A DNA stretch of 64,000 bases from Vibrio japonicus (GCF_024582835.1 NZ_CP102097.1:1240001-1304000), one strand, 5' to 3'. Positions 55,505 through 64,000 are shown, counted from the stretch's first letter. Numbers and translations are program-made. The notes: generated by a model from the letters alone, not told the origin.

Positions 55505-57613
55505 ATGAGTAAGTTGGCAGCGGGTACAAAAATGCAAACAATGAGTGGTGCGACAAAAAGTGCGATTCGAAAAGTGTATGAATATGCAGAGCCAAACCTA
55601 ACCATCGTTGGATGGTTTGGCTTGCTTGGCTTTCCAATTTATTATTACGTTTGGTCGTATTTATTCCCGCAACCCTACGAAAGCGCCTTGCTAAGAGGCA
55701 CTTGCTCAGTCTTGTTTGCTGTGTTGGTTTTCCGCAATGACCTTCCTTCGTATATCCATCGGTATATGCCGGTGTTGTACTTATTTATACTGAGCCTCTG
55801 CTTGCCGTTCTTCTTCAGCTATATGATGTTTAAAAATAGCTGGAGTGATATTTGGGCAATGTCGTTTCTGGTTTCGATATTTCTGCATATATTGCTTGTT
55901 CATCAAACGCGAGTGGTCCTTTTACAGGCGGCGGTGTCGATTGCGGTTGCTTTTTCGCTCGCTTATGGTACGGACTGGAATAAGGCTACGGACGAAATTG
56001 TTTGGGAGTATGTCCCCGTATTTATGTTTACGTATGTCTTTGGCAATTTGTTTTATTTTCGCAATCAGATTGAGCACGAGAGTAGGGTCTCTATCGCGAA
56101 GTCTTTTGGGGCCAGTATTGCTCATGAAATGCGCAACCCTTTGGCCGCACTTAAAGTATCAGTGGAAGTATTGAGCTCTATTCTAAATAAGCATCAGGCT
56201 CAGCGAAGCGAGGGTATCAGCTTGTCTCAGAAAGAACTGATCATGGCGCGTGAAATTCTGGATGATGCGAATGGCGTTATAGAAAGTGGCAATGAAGCGA
56301 TTGATCTTTTACTAACATCCATTGATCAAAATCGAGTCTCTACATCTACTTTCAAAAAGCACTCAATGAAATCTATTGTAGAAAGCGCATTGGTCAGCTT
56401 TGCATATAAGAGCCCTCAAGATAAGCAATCCATTGAGTTTAAGAGCGAATGCGACTTCGATGCTTTCGGTAGTGATACCTTGATCAAATACGCTCTGTAC
56501 AATTTACTAAAAAATTCATTTTGTTCTAAGCATGGTGATGGTTTTAAGATAGACATTTGTCTTAAAAAGGATGGGCATTACAATCACCTAATTTTCAGGG
56601 ACAATGGTGTCGGTATCCCAGCAGATGTAATTCAAGATATTTTCGGTGACTTTTATACCTATGGGAGAAAGAGAAGTTCGGGACTCGGCCTTCCGTTTTG
56701 TAAGAAAGTGATGAAGTCTCTAGGTGGGAAAATTGCGTGCCGCTCTGAATTGGGGTTGTGGACAGAGTTTACATTGAGCTTTCCTACCTACGAATCTGAT
56801 GTGGTTGATCGTATAAAAATGGATTTAATGAAGTCGAAGTCGGTACTTTTTATTGGCAGCAATGGAACGGTATCACGCGCATTGAACGAGCATGCATTTT
56901 ATAAAGGTTTTCGTTTGATCAATGTTTCTGTAGATACTGCAGCAACTAAAGAAGCGTACGAGTTTGAGTTCGATCTTATTTTTGTAGATCTAGATGATTC
57001 GATGAACGCTACGGATAAGTTTGCTGATTTAGAAAACAAGCTGCACTTTACAGAAGCGCATTTAGTCTACCTTTATGATCAGAACCGTAGCTACCCGTTG
57101 CCCGTTAATAATGAGCTTCGAATTTGTCCAATCGAGATAAATAAACTGTCAAGAGAGTGCGGTTCTGCTCTCGATGCGTTGTTTTTTGAGTCTCCAAACA
57201 CACACATGAACATACTGCCACACCAGTTACAGCAGCCGAAAGATTATCAAGGCAAAACGATTGTTATCGCTGACGACAACCATTCAGTACGCGCCTATAC
57301 CTCGCTTTTGCTAGAGCAGCAAGGGTTTGTCGTGGTTCAGGCGAAGAATGGACAGGATGTTTTAGACACATTAAACAATCAATATGTCGATCTTATTTTG
57401 ATGGATATTGAAATGCCAAGTTTGAATGGATTAGAAGCGGCAGAGCGAATACGCCAATCTAAAACGGAATATGCCAACGTGCCGATTGTCGCACATACCG
57501 GAGACAACTCTGTGACATTCCAAGATAAGCTTCAAGAGTTTGGAATTAACGATTACATTGCGAAACCCTCTAGCGCAGACGCGTTGATTAATAAGATCAC
57601 TAGCTGGGTATAA
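55505..57613 (+). CDS. cqsS: CqsS-type quorum-sensing hybrid histidine kinase
   Basis: The 702-residue protein has six N-terminal membrane helices that sense CAI-1-type alpha-hydroxyketones, a kinase domain with phospho-histidine His207 (IAHEMRNPL), an ATP-binding domain (RDNGVGIPADV, GLGLPF), a degenerate middle segment and a C-terminal receiver with phospho-Asp Asp634 (LILMDIEMPS). The residue matching the known ligand-selectivity position (Cys170 in V. cholerae, Phe175 in V. harveyi) is Phe183. It lies behind sbcDC as in other vibrios, but the usual autoinducer synthase gene cqsA is not next to it. The start codon lacks a good ribosome-binding site; ATGs at 55532 and 55541 are alternatives. 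Confidence 0.93.
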   Translation: MSKLAAGTKMQTMSGATKSAIRKVYEYAEPNLTIVGWFGLLGFPIYYYVWSYLFPQPYESALLRGTCSVLFAVLVFRNDLPSYIHRYMPVLYLFILSLCLPFFFSYMMFKNSWSDIWAMSFLVSIFLHILLVHQTRVVLLQAAVSIAVAFSLAYGTDWNKATDEIVWEYVPVFMFTYVFGNLFYFRNQIEHESRVSIAKSFGASIAHEMRNPLAALKVSVEVLSSILNKHQAQRSEGISLSQKELIMAREILDDANGVIESGNEAIDLLLTSIDQNRVSTSTFKKHSMKSIVESALVSFAYKSPQDKQSIEFKSECDFDAFGSDTLIKYALYNLLKNSFCSKHGDGFKIDICLKKDGHYNHLIFRDNGVGIPADVIQDIFGDFYTYGRKRSSGLGLPFCKKVMKSLGGKIACRSELGLWTEFTLSFPTYESDVVDRIKMDLMKSKSVLFIGSNGTVSRALNEHAFYKGFRLINVSVDTAATKEAYEFEFDLIFVDLDDSMNATDKFADLENKLHFTEAHLVYLYDQNRSYPLPVNNELRICPIEINKLSRECGSALDALFFESPNTHMNILPHQLQQPKDYQGKTIVIADDNHSVRAYTSLLLEQQGFVVVQAKNGQDVLDTLNNQYVDLILMDIEMPSLNGLEAAERIRQSKTEYANVPIVAHTGDNSVTFQDKLQEFGINDYIAKPSSADALINKITSWV

Positions 57614-57627
57614 CCCGGAACGATAGA

Positions 57628-58707
57628 TCACTGCTGCTGGTATTGCGTATGAAACAACTCTGGCCAATACATTCTTAAGTACTTCGTTGATACCCAAATC
57701 ACTAGCACGGTTGCAACACTTAGTTCAAACATGCCAAATGTATGCAGCCAGTACCAATGCGGGTGATTTTCATCGAAATAATCGGTTAGTCGAAACATGG
57801 CGATTGCACTGATCACCGATGGAAAGGTCACTGCAGCAATGGATGGTTGAAATTTGAGGCGTAACAGACGAATGTAGCAGAGGTAGATGAGTAGCGTCAT
57901 TGTCACGGCAATACCAGCTAATGCACCAGTCAGTATCGGGTCGGGTTCATCGATATTCACCAAATAGGCCGCTAATGTAAGGTTAATTGGTGCAGCCATA
58001 ATAGAAATCGTAGGCCTTGCTCTTTTTGGTAGCATTCCCTCGAACACGAGACGATAAAGCACTAAAGGTAGCATAAAGAAGTAAATCGTTATGCACGTGT
58101 TAACCACTGTTTGGGCCCATATTGCATGTCCCAGTTGGCTTCCTGCCAGCGAGCTACTGATTAATCCTACCGGATATAAAAACCAACTTGGAACCATATT
58201 GGTTATTTTAAAATTCCTTAGCTGATAGCTGAAAAAAAGTACCATCATCGTAAGATGTAATAACAATGCAGCAAACCAAAGTGGGTAGGCAATGACAGGG
58301 GCAATCACCGCTAAATAATCGCATAGAATTAATAGCGCCATACTCATTGGGGCCATTAAACTGCCACTCAGAGGGTGGCGAATATCGGTCATGAATGTGC
58401 TGAAGCTCGTCAGGTATTTTACGAGAACAGGAAAGAGAAGAATCGCACCAAGCCCTGCTATGTAAGGTCTTAGTGTGGCACCAATGTCAGGTACATACAG
58501 AGCCCAAGCCTGCGCCAAGCCAATAACACCCAACGCAAGTGCTGCCTGAGAAGGTGGCACACTTTGAAAATGTATTAAACGTCTCCAGTTCAACGATCTG
58601 TCCCTGTAATAGGCTAAATGCCCTAATGATGATTTAAACGATTGTTTCAGCCAGTAATAAACTGGCGAAGATGATAACAACTTGAACGAGTGCGATGCAA
58701 TTAGCAT
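57628..58707 (-). CDS. TDT/SLAC1-family membrane transporter
   Basis: This 359-residue protein has about ten membrane helices in the pattern of the tellurite-resistance/dicarboxylate transporter family (TehA, SLAC1). The first core helix carries VPPSQAALALGVIGLAQAW after a 50-residue polar N-terminus. Members are anion channels or carriers for sulfite, C4-dicarboxylates or drugs. It converges with cqsS with only 14 bp between stop codons and occupies the side of cqsS where cqsA would be expected. Confidence 0.85.
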   Translation of the reverse strand: MLIASHSFKLLSSSPVYYWLKQSFKSSLGHLAYYRDRSLNWRRLIHFQSVPPSQAALALGVIGLAQAWALYVPDIGATLRPYIAGLGAILLFPVLVKYLTSFSTFMTDIRHPLSGSLMAPMSMALLILCDYLAVIAPVIAYPLWFAALLLHLTMMVLFFSYQLRNFKITNMVPSWFLYPVGLISSSLAGSQLGHAIWAQTVVNTCITIYFFMLPLVLYRLVFEGMLPKRARPTISIMAAPINLTLAAYLVNIDEPDPILTGALAGIAVTMTLLIYLCYIRLLRLKFQPSIAAVTFPSVISAIAMFRLTDYFDENHPHWYWLHTFGMFELSVATVLVIWVSTKYLRMYWPELFHTQYQQQ

Positions 58708-58998
58708 TTGGTTTCTTCGGGTAGGTCTTGCTGTCTTAACTTCTCATTTTTTCCTATTGAGTATAAACACGCTCACCTTAACGGCTCAGTTGGATTTGTA
58801 CTGAAAATTATACGCTTGGGCGTAAAGAACTGTAGAAACAAGAATGGAATATTGAGTTTCAGATTTGATGCGATGGCAACATGCATCAGCGTATTAGAAA
58901 TACAGGTTAGAAATACAAATGATAAGAAGGGTGATCGAAATCCCAAATAGTTCTGAGGCCAATACTTGCATAATTAAGAATTTGAACCATAGTTAAAG
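58708..58998. other. Intergenic region upstream of the small-RNA candidate
   Basis: About 290 bp before the predicted small-RNA start. An 80-codon open frame here is not credible as a gene. A promoter-like pair lies at its end (58966-58993). Confidence 0.5.
58966..58993 (+). promoter_or_regulatory. Predicted promoter of the small-RNA candidate
   Basis: TTGCAT and CATAGT are 16 bases apart. The expected start point falls at the base of the first hairpin (58999). Confidence 0.4.
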
Positions 58999-59184
58999 GG
59001 TAAGGCGATCTGAACCAACCCGCATGGAGGAATTGCTGCCTTACCTACAATTTGGATGGATTCAAGAATAAAAAAATATTTTCAAATCCTCGTTGGTTGT
59101 CAGGGAGTATGTACAGATTCCCGATTCGCAAACTCACGATTGAGTAACGAGGGATAGGGCGCACTTCAGTGGTGCGCCTTTTGT
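58999..59184 (+). ncRNA. Candidate stand-alone small RNA of unknown family
   Basis: The segment starts with an exact 8-bp stem (GGTAAGGC at 58999-59006, GCCTTACC at 59038-59045), continues through a second AT-rich stem with GGATT/AATCC ends, and finishes with a GC-rich hairpin (GGCGCAC/GTGCGCC, 59158-59178) and a TTTT tail. A promoter-like element precedes it. All following genes are on the other strand, so it would be an independent RNA of about 185 nt. The first loop contains a 15-codon open frame (59024-59071) without a ribosome-binding site. It does not resemble any Vibrio small RNA I can recall. Confidence 0.4.
59158..59184 (+). terminator. Plus-strand terminator hairpin
   Basis: GGCGCAC and GTGCGCC pair around seven bases and are followed by TTTTGTCG on the plus strand; the minus-strand side has no T-run. 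There is no coding gene upstream on the plus strand for about 1.5 kb. Confidence 0.75.
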
Positions 59185-59194
59185 CGTTTGGGGC

Positions 59195-60172
59195 TTAGTC
59201 TAAGTTGGAAATCTTCCTTAATACCGATTCCAGTTCATCCCAAGGCAGTAACTGACTGTCGATTACTTCTAGGCGACTTTCAAATCCTTCCAAAGACATT
59301 TCATTAACAGATGTAACACCATGACTGACGTTAAATGAGTAACAACCTGTCGTTGTGTTCATGACGCCTTTCACACGTTCCGCGGTAATATCAGAAAGCA
59401 CTGAAAATAAGTCATCAAAGTCGAATACCACTTCTGCACCAAATATCCACCCGCAGCTAAAGTAGCCCTGACCCTTGTTTTCTTTTCGAATGAAAGGCTG
59501 ATTGGGTGGCAACTGAAATTGTGGCTCCATTTCAGCGTGCTCGTGGTGATGTGTGCTGACCGCCGAAGAGGGGGATTCATCTCTACGGTGCGTATCCAAC
59601 AACTCGATTGGGAAACGACCTTGCTTAACAAGTTGGCTGAAAATCTTTGGCGGTGTTTGATCGGTCACCCAGTCACTAAACGCATCGATGTCACTCACAT
59701 GACACTGATCGACTTTGTTGCCGATAACGATGTCGGAGATAGAGAGCTGATCATTGAAGTTCTGATTCTCAATGTATTTTGGATTAGATAGATTACGCGG
59801 GTCGACTAAGCCAATGGTTGCTCTCAGATCGATATAGTCTCTAAATTGCTCAGAGTTTAGGGTCGCAAGTACTTTGTGAGCATGGCCAAGCCCTGTTGGT
59901 TCAACGATGAGCCTGTCAGGTTTGGTACGTAAAAGCGCTGTCACAGCAACAGACATAGGCACACCCGCCGCGCAGCACATGCATCCACCGGGTACTTCTT
60001 TAATTAAAGCACCTTGTTCTGTCATCATTGCCCCATCAATACCAATTTCACCAAACTCGTTCACCAGAACTGCCCAGTTTTCATTGTCTGGTTTTTCTTT
60101 CAGAAGATTGAGGATCGCTGTGGTTTTCCCTGTGCCTAAAAAGCCAGTGATGATATTGGTTGGAACTCTCAT
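59195..60172 (-). CDS. CobW/COG0523-family GTP-binding protein (YeiR-like)
   Basis: This 325-residue GTPase has a Walker A GFLGTGKT at residues 10-17, the metal-binding GGCMCC motif (Cys64, Cys66, Cys67), and NKVDQC. A histidine-rich loop (STHHHEHAEME) is followed by the CobW C-terminal domain. Members deliver metals, often zinc, to client proteins. The size and single-gene setting resemble E. coli YeiR. No Zur box was recognised, so the metal is inferred. Confidence 0.9.
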   Translation of the reverse strand: MRVPTNIITGFLGTGKTTAILNLLKEKPDNENWAVLVNEFGEIGIDGAMMTEQGALIKEVPGGCMCCAAGVPMSVAVTALLRTKPDRLIVEPTGLGHAHKVLATLNSEQFRDYIDLRATIGLVDPRNLSNPKYIENQNFNDQLSISDIVIGNKVDQCHVSDIDAFSDWVTDQTPPKIFSQLVKQGRFPIELLDTHRRDESPSSAVSTHHHEHAEMEPQFQLPPNQPFIRKENKGQGYFSCGWIFGAEVVFDFDDLFSVLSDITAERVKGVMNTTTGCYSFNVSHGVTSVNEMSLEGFESRLEVIDSQLLPWDELESVLRKISNLD

Positions 60173-60281
60173 CGATAAAGTCTCATAGTTTTCCGTAACG
60201 TGAATAGAACTAATATACTCTTGAAACGAAGAGAAAGAAAAGGGCGACTTTGCGTCGCCCTTAGTGATAACTGCTTAACAA

Positions 60282-61226
60282 CTAGCGTTTATTCTTTAAG
60301 TAACGCTTGCGACGTTCTTCTTTCTTCTTTGCTTTCTCTTCTGCTTTTCGTGCCGTTTCTATTTCAACTTCGATAAGCTCTTGAGTGATCATTTCTGGAA
60401 GCTCTAGAGTTAGCTGACCCAGAGTGCCATTTCGAAGTTCATGAAGCAGAATCTCAGAGCATTTGTGTAGGTCTACGCGTCCGCCCGCACGAAGCGCACC
60501 ACGACGACGGCCGATCTCTTCCATCAATTCGATGTCGGTTTCCGGCAACTCTTCGATTTGGTAGCGCTCTTTCAAACGTTCTGGATATGCTTTAGCTAGG
60601 TATTCCACGGTGTAAAATGCGACTTCATCGTATTCCATCGCCGTATCTTTTACCGCACCAGTCGCAGCAAGGCGGAAACCACTGTGCGGGTTTTCTACTT
60701 TTGGCCATAAAATTCCCGGAGTGTCCGATAGTACGATGCCGTTTTGCAGGTTAATACGCTGTTGGCGGCGGGTAACGGCTGGTTGGTTACCTGTTTGAGC
60801 GATGACTCGGCCTGCTAGCGTATTGATAATGGTAGACTTACCCACGTTTGGAATGCCCATAATCATAGTGCGAATATTCTTGCCAATTTCTTCGCGATGA
60901 GGGGCAAGCTTACGACACAAATCCAGGATTTTATGGACTTCCTGCGGATTAGATGTGGTGATCGCCATGGCTTTGACGTTTTTCTCTTGCTCGAAATGAT
61001 CGATCCAAAGTTGGGTTAGCTCGGGATCCGCAAGATCGCGCTTGTTCAGAACCTTAACAACGGGCTTTTCACCACGTAGTTGAGAAATCATTGGGTTTTC
61101 ACTACTGAACGGAATGCGAGCATCCAGCACTTCAATAATGACATCAACTTGTGGGATCGCCTCTTCAATTTCTTTTCGGGCTTTATGCATGTGCCCAGGA
61201 AACCATTGAATTGTGTTGTTAACCAT
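60282..61226 (-). CDS. ylqF: Ribosome biogenesis GTPase YlqF/RbgA
   Basis: This is a circularly permuted GTPase of 314 residues. The G4 motif NKRD (61-64) comes before the P-loop GIPNVGKST (124-132) and G3 DTPG (168-171), the order that defines the YlqF group. The C-terminus is very rich in Lys, Glu and Arg. It assists large ribosomal subunit assembly. The ATG at 61226 begins the family-typical IQWFPGHMHKA; the longer frame adds residues without support. Confidence 0.95.
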   Translation of the reverse strand: MVNNTIQWFPGHMHKARKEIEEAIPQVDVIIEVLDARIPFSSENPMISQLRGEKPVVKVLNKRDLADPELTQLWIDHFEQEKNVKAMAITTSNPQEVHKILDLCRKLAPHREEIGKNIRTMIMGIPNVGKSTIINTLAGRVIAQTGNQPAVTRRQQRINLQNGIVLSDTPGILWPKVENPHSGFRLAATGAVKDTAMEYDEVAFYTVEYLAKAYPERLKERYQIEELPETDIELMEEIGRRRGALRAGGRVDLHKCSEILLHELRNGTLGQLTLELPEMITQELIEVEIETARKAEEKAKKKEERRKRYLKNKR

Positions 61227-61442
61227 TTGAAAAATATGCCTTTTGTTTTTATGGTTAAGCTGGTGGGGTATCAGGTGCGGTACCAAAAAGAAAAATCAGA
61301 TTGTGGATACCAGAGGTATTTCACATGTCACCTGTAGCCACGACAGCATTGATGTGATCATTTTAACACTTTAACAGTTTGGACGAAAACACTGATAGCT
61401 TTGCACTTGTCTGCAACTGTGCTCCGCTTAAGTTTACATCGA

Positions 61443-61486
61443 CAAAAGAAAACAACTTTCGGTGTATTGGCCGAAAGCAGTTTTCT
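61443..61486 (-). terminator. Terminator hairpin downstream of the second TRAP operon
   Basis: Sixteen-base arms (AGAAAACAACTTTCGG and CCGAAAGCAGTTTTCT) pair with two mismatches around eight bases. On the minus strand a TTTTGTC tail follows, as expected for the end of the dctM message. Confidence 0.6.
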
Positions 61487-61554
61487 GTAGTTAACGTCGT
61501 TCAAATAGACAAATTCGTCGTTTTTCAGTACGACAACTTAAAGGTGAAGCATTT

Positions 61555-61582
61555 GAATTCCGCCTTGGTAAGGGCGGAATTC
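61555..61582. terminator. Perfect 10-bp hairpin after dctM
   Basis: GAATTCCGCC and GGCGGAATTC are exact complements around eight bases, 19 bp past the dctM stop codon. No T-run follows in that direction. Confidence 0.55.
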
Positions 61583-61600
61583 TTAGTTGTTGAAAGTCTT

Positions 61601-62896
61601 TTATATGATACTTGGTAACCATAGAGACAGTGGTGGAATGAGAAGTAAAAGCAGTAGTCTTACAATATCTGCGCACCAATATGGGGTAACCCCTTTAAAT
61701 ATCGTGCTGGTTTTTATGTCTTTGACCACGCTGCTGAGGACGAAAATGTTTAATCCTACTGGCGGCGTAATGAGACTAATCTCAGTGACAACCACGACCA
61801 CAATACCAAACCAGACTAGATCAAACCCTAAGCTTGCCACTAATGGGTAGAAAACAGGGACTGTTAGCAGCAGCATCGACAAACTTTCGAACACCGTGCC
61901 AAGTAGAATGTAAATTCCCATGATGGCTAGAATCACATAGATTGGTTCAGCACCGAAAGACTCCATCCAAGTAACTAATTCATGCGGTAAACCCGTGCGA
62001 TTTACGAAGTTAGAATAAATAAGTGCGCCGATAATGACCCCGAATAGCATGGTAGACGTTCTTGCGGTATCAATAAGGATCTCTCTTAGTACTGAGATGG
62101 TGAGAGAGCGGCGATAAAGTGCAATAGCAAACGCACCACCAGCACCAATACCTGCCGCTTCAGTTGGTGTAAATGCGCCAAGGTATATGCCACCCATAAC
62201 TAGAGCAAATAGTCCAAGAATGCCGGACACAGATTTCAACGCGGCACTTTTGTCTTCCTTCGACATCTTCTCACCTTTTGGCCCCGCATTTGGGTTACGC
62301 CATACAACGTATTTTGTGGCTAAAAGATACATGAAGATACCAAGCATACCTGGTATAAAGCCTGCTGCGAAAAGGTCTCGAATGCTCTGTTCGGTGAGTA
62401 CGCCATAGATGATTAGGATGACACTTGGTGGGATCAAAATCCCTAGCGTGCCACCTGCCGCGATAGAAGCCGCAGCTAAGCCATCCGAATATCCATACTT
62501 TCGCATAGAAGGCATAGCAACCTTAGCCATAGTTGCCGATGTGGCCAAGCTCGAACCTGAAATTGCAGAGAAACCACCACATGCGGCTACCGTCGCCATT
62601 GCTAACCCGCCACGATAGTGACCCAAAAACGCATAACAAGCTCTATACAGTTCTTGAGACATACCCGCACGTGTGATTAAGTTCCCCATCAGAATGAACA
62701 TGGGAATGACAGACAAACCGTAATCTTGTGCTGTGTCGATCAATCGCTTAGCACTGACGGTTAACGCACCGTTAAAGTTCCAGTCTCCCAAAGCAGCATA
62801 ACCTACGAATCCCACCACACCCATTGCAAATGCGATCGGCATTCTTAACAGTATTAATATCATCAGTACTGCGAAACCAATTAAGGCAATAGTCAT
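61601..62896 (-). CDS. TRAP transporter large permease (DctM type), second system
   Basis: A 431-residue multi-helix permease with DctM motifs: GGFSAISGSSLATSATMAKV, the hairpin LIPPSVILIIYG and TPTEAAGIGAGGA. It belongs to a dctP-dctQ-dctM operon read from the right edge. Only 1 bp separates it from the small permease gene. It is clearly distinct from the hexuronate system at 9702. The cargo is unknown because no catabolic gene is attached in view. Confidence 0.93.
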   Translation of the reverse strand: MTIALIGFAVLMILILLRMPIAFAMGVVGFVGYAALGDWNFNGALTVSAKRLIDTAQDYGLSVIPMFILMGNLITRAGMSQELYRACYAFLGHYRGGLAMATVAACGGFSAISGSSLATSATMAKVAMPSMRKYGYSDGLAAASIAAGGTLGILIPPSVILIIYGVLTEQSIRDLFAAGFIPGMLGIFMYLLATKYVVWRNPNAGPKGEKMSKEDKSAALKSVSGILGLFALVMGGIYLGAFTPTEAAGIGAGGAFAIALYRRSLTISVLREILIDTARTSTMLFGVIIGALIYSNFVNRTGLPHELVTWMESFGAEPIYVILAIMGIYILLGTVFESLSMLLLTVPVFYPLVASLGFDLVWFGIVVVVVTEISLITPPVGLNIFVLSSVVKDIKTSTIFKGVTPYWCADIVRLLLLLLIPPLSLWLPSII

Positions 62897-62897
62897 A

Positions 62898-63425
62898 TCA
62901 ATCCCTCTGATTCAAATACTCTTTGTTAAAGATTCGCGTAATCACTAAAACAAGCGAAGTGATTGCGGTTAGCCAGCATGAAATGGCCAGAAAATAGACA
63001 AAATAATAGGTTGGTATTTCGAGATATTCAGTCATCTCTCCGTACATCAGTGCTCGGTCTCCCAGTTCCCAAACTTTGAATCCCATTACTGAGAGGCAGA
63101 GAGAGACCACAGCATCAAACCCCATATCGCGTATGTTCTTTACCTTTCTGGGAATGATGCTGTCGGTCAGGTCAACGCTGATGTGCTCTTTACGCCACGT
63201 CACCAAAGGCATTGTAGAGAAAATAAGCGCACCTAAAAGTAACTCCGTGAGTTCTACACTTCCGGTTACTGGCTTTTCAAACAGGTAGCGTCCTATTACA
63301 TCAATACAGGTAAGCAGCATCATTGAAAGTAATATTAAGCACGCACACAGCTTCAGAAACTTATCCAAAAGTTGGGCAGTAGACTCCCAACTTTTGGTAA
63401 ACCACATTAGTGAGTTGATCATCAT
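62898..63425 (-). CDS. TRAP transporter small permease (DctQ type), second system
   Basis: The 175-residue four-helix protein has the DctQ motif LLGALIFSTMPLVTWRKEHISV. AGGA lies four bases before ATGATG, 6 bp after the dctP stop, so it is co-translated with its neighbours. It links the substrate-binding protein to the DctM subunit. Confidence 0.9.
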   Translation of the reverse strand: MMINSLMWFTKSWESTAQLLDKFLKLCACLILLSMMLLTCIDVIGRYLFEKPVTGSVELTELLLGALIFSTMPLVTWRKEHISVDLTDSIIPRKVKNIRDMGFDAVVSLCLSVMGFKVWELGDRALMYGEMTEYLEIPTYYFVYFLAISCWLTAITSLVLVITRIFNKEYLNQRD

Positions 63426-63431
63426 TTATTC

Positions 63432-64000
63432 CTAAAGCTCGATTGGCTCGTAGTCATTGACGATTTTTCTAAACTCGGTCAAAGCGGCTTGAGCATCAAC
63501 TTTACGTGACTTAACCGATTTCACCCATTTATCGTCAAGACCTTGAGTAAGCTGTTCATAGTATTGAACATCTTCAGCAGACAAGTTCTCCACTTTGCTG
63601 CCTGACGCGATAATGTCAGCCTCACCAATTTCGTCGGCTTTTGTCCAGTAACGCCCCGCAAGAGCAGATAGCTTCTCACCAGAAACGCTTCTGATGGCCT
63701 GACGATCTTCTTCAGAGAGTTTTTCCATAAATTGAGGACTGATGAAGATGCCGAACGAACCCAAGTACAAACCCGTTGGGAGTTTGTAGCTGTATGGTGT
63801 GACGTCTTTAAAACGAGCGGCTTTCATCATATCCATCTGCATAAACAGACCGTCCGCAACGCCTTGAGAAAGCATCTCATACGCTTTCGTAGCAGGAGCG
63901 CTTACGCCCGACACTTCCAAAAGGTTGCCTACTTCAGTAGAAATACCGCCGCCTACACGCATTTTTTTGCCTTTCAGATCTTTCAGAGATTCGATTGGCT
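63432..64000 (-). CDS. TRAP transporter substrate-binding protein (DctP type), C-terminal part
   Basis: The frame is open to the window edge, so the N-terminus and signal peptide lie outside. The visible 189 codons begin within PIESLKDLKGKKMRVGG, in which the Arg of K-x-R-V is the usual ligand-carboxylate contact, and continue through the second lobe (FMEKLSEEDRQAIRS) to the C-terminal helix. It is the first gene in the second TRAP operon as far as can be seen. Confidence 0.9.
   Translation of the reverse strand, partial: PIESLKDLKGKKMRVGGGISTEVGNLLEVSGVSAPATKAYEMLSQGVADGLFMQMDMMKAARFKDVTPYSYKLPTGLYLGSFGIFISPQFMEKLSEEDRQAIRSVSGEKLSALAGRYWTKADEIGEADIIASGSKVENLSAEDVQYYEQLTQGLDDKWVKSVKSRKVDAQAALTEFRKIVNDYEPIEL

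Larger units (their letters stand above)
61227..61600. other. Intergenic region between ylqF and the second TRAP operon
   Basis: About 370 bp with two strong hairpins (61447-61486 and 61555-61582) downstream of the TRAP dctM gene and the ylqF promoter side. No gene is supported. Confidence 0.6.

Noticed and set aside
58708..58950. An 80-codon plus-strand frame upstream of the small-RNA candidate
   Set aside because: No ribosome-binding site, no recognisable domain, and a composition like the surrounding non-coding DNA.
59024..59071. A 15-codon frame in the first loop of the small-RNA candidate as a separate gene
   Set aside because: It lacks a ribosome-binding site; it is mentioned only as a feature of the RNA candidate.
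58999..59184. CsrB-type regulatory RNA
   Set aside because: Some GGA motifs are present, but they are too few and the segment is too short for a CsrB-like RNA.
1..64000. CRISPR arrays, prophage or insertion-sequence genes
   Set aside because: No regularly spaced repeats, transposase, integrase or phage structural genes were seen in any frame.

Overview
The window looks like chromosome 2 of a Vibrio or close relative. The clearest evidence is an sbcD-sbcC-cqsS block containing the Vibrio quorum-sensing kinase CqsS. A stand-alone second FabH, arrays of Cys and Leu(UAA) tRNAs, a periplasmic broad-specificity racemase of the BsrV type, TRAP transporters and liu/mms catabolic clusters agree with this. 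Composition is moderate in GC with AT-rich intergenic DNA. No insertion sequence, prophage, integrase or CRISPR array was seen.

Layout. 1-1.9 kb: the 5' part of a YfcC-type transporter, a divergent LysR regulator and a YhcH-type protein. 2-15 kb: a hexuronate module. It holds a GH3 lipoprotein glycosidase, a YgjV-type membrane protein, a minus-strand operon (TRAP dctQ and dctM, uxuB, uxaC, kdgK, eda), and plus-strand dctP, a UxuR-like GntR regulator and uxuA. Together these import glucuronate-type acids and convert them through fructuronate, mannonate and KDG to pyruvate and glyceraldehyde-3-phosphate. Palindromes of the form TGGTNNACCA mark the control regions. 15.4-19.4 kb: a nucleoside salvage operon (DeoR-ribokinase fusion, nucleoside hydrolase, CNT transporter) and a second YgjV-like gene. 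19.6-24.8 kb: azurin, a small lipoprotein, azlCD, rnk, an AraC regulator and a DMT transporter. 24.8-37.7 kb: divergent leucine (liuR-A-B-C-E) and valine (thiolase, mmsA, acyl-CoA dehydrogenase, hydratase, HIB-CoA hydrolase, mmsB, SDR) degradation clusters. The biotin subunit gene liuD is missing from the leucine cluster.

37.8-45.7 kb: hopJ-like and yjbR-like genes, a Cys-Leu-Cys tRNA array, nfeD plus slipin, mscS, the racemase, asnA, and a second Leu-Cys tRNA array. 45.8-50 kb: CHAD protein, DUF4174 protein, a Cys-rich protein, an MFS transporter, trxC and fabH2. 51-57.6 kb: sbcDC and cqsS, with no cqsA beside it. 57.6-64 kb: a TDT-family transporter, a candidate stand-alone small RNA, a CobW-type GTPase, the YlqF ribosome GTPase, and a second TRAP system (dctM, dctQ, partial dctP) running off the end.

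Points most worth a second look are the orphan CqsS, the liu operon without liuD, the regulator-kinase fusion with an internal ribosome-binding site and an 18-bp inverted repeat upstream, the evenly spaced UxuR-like operators, and the unassigned structured transcript candidate near 59 kb. Start codons were moved downstream of the longest reading frame wherever a better ribosome-binding site or family alignment supported it.
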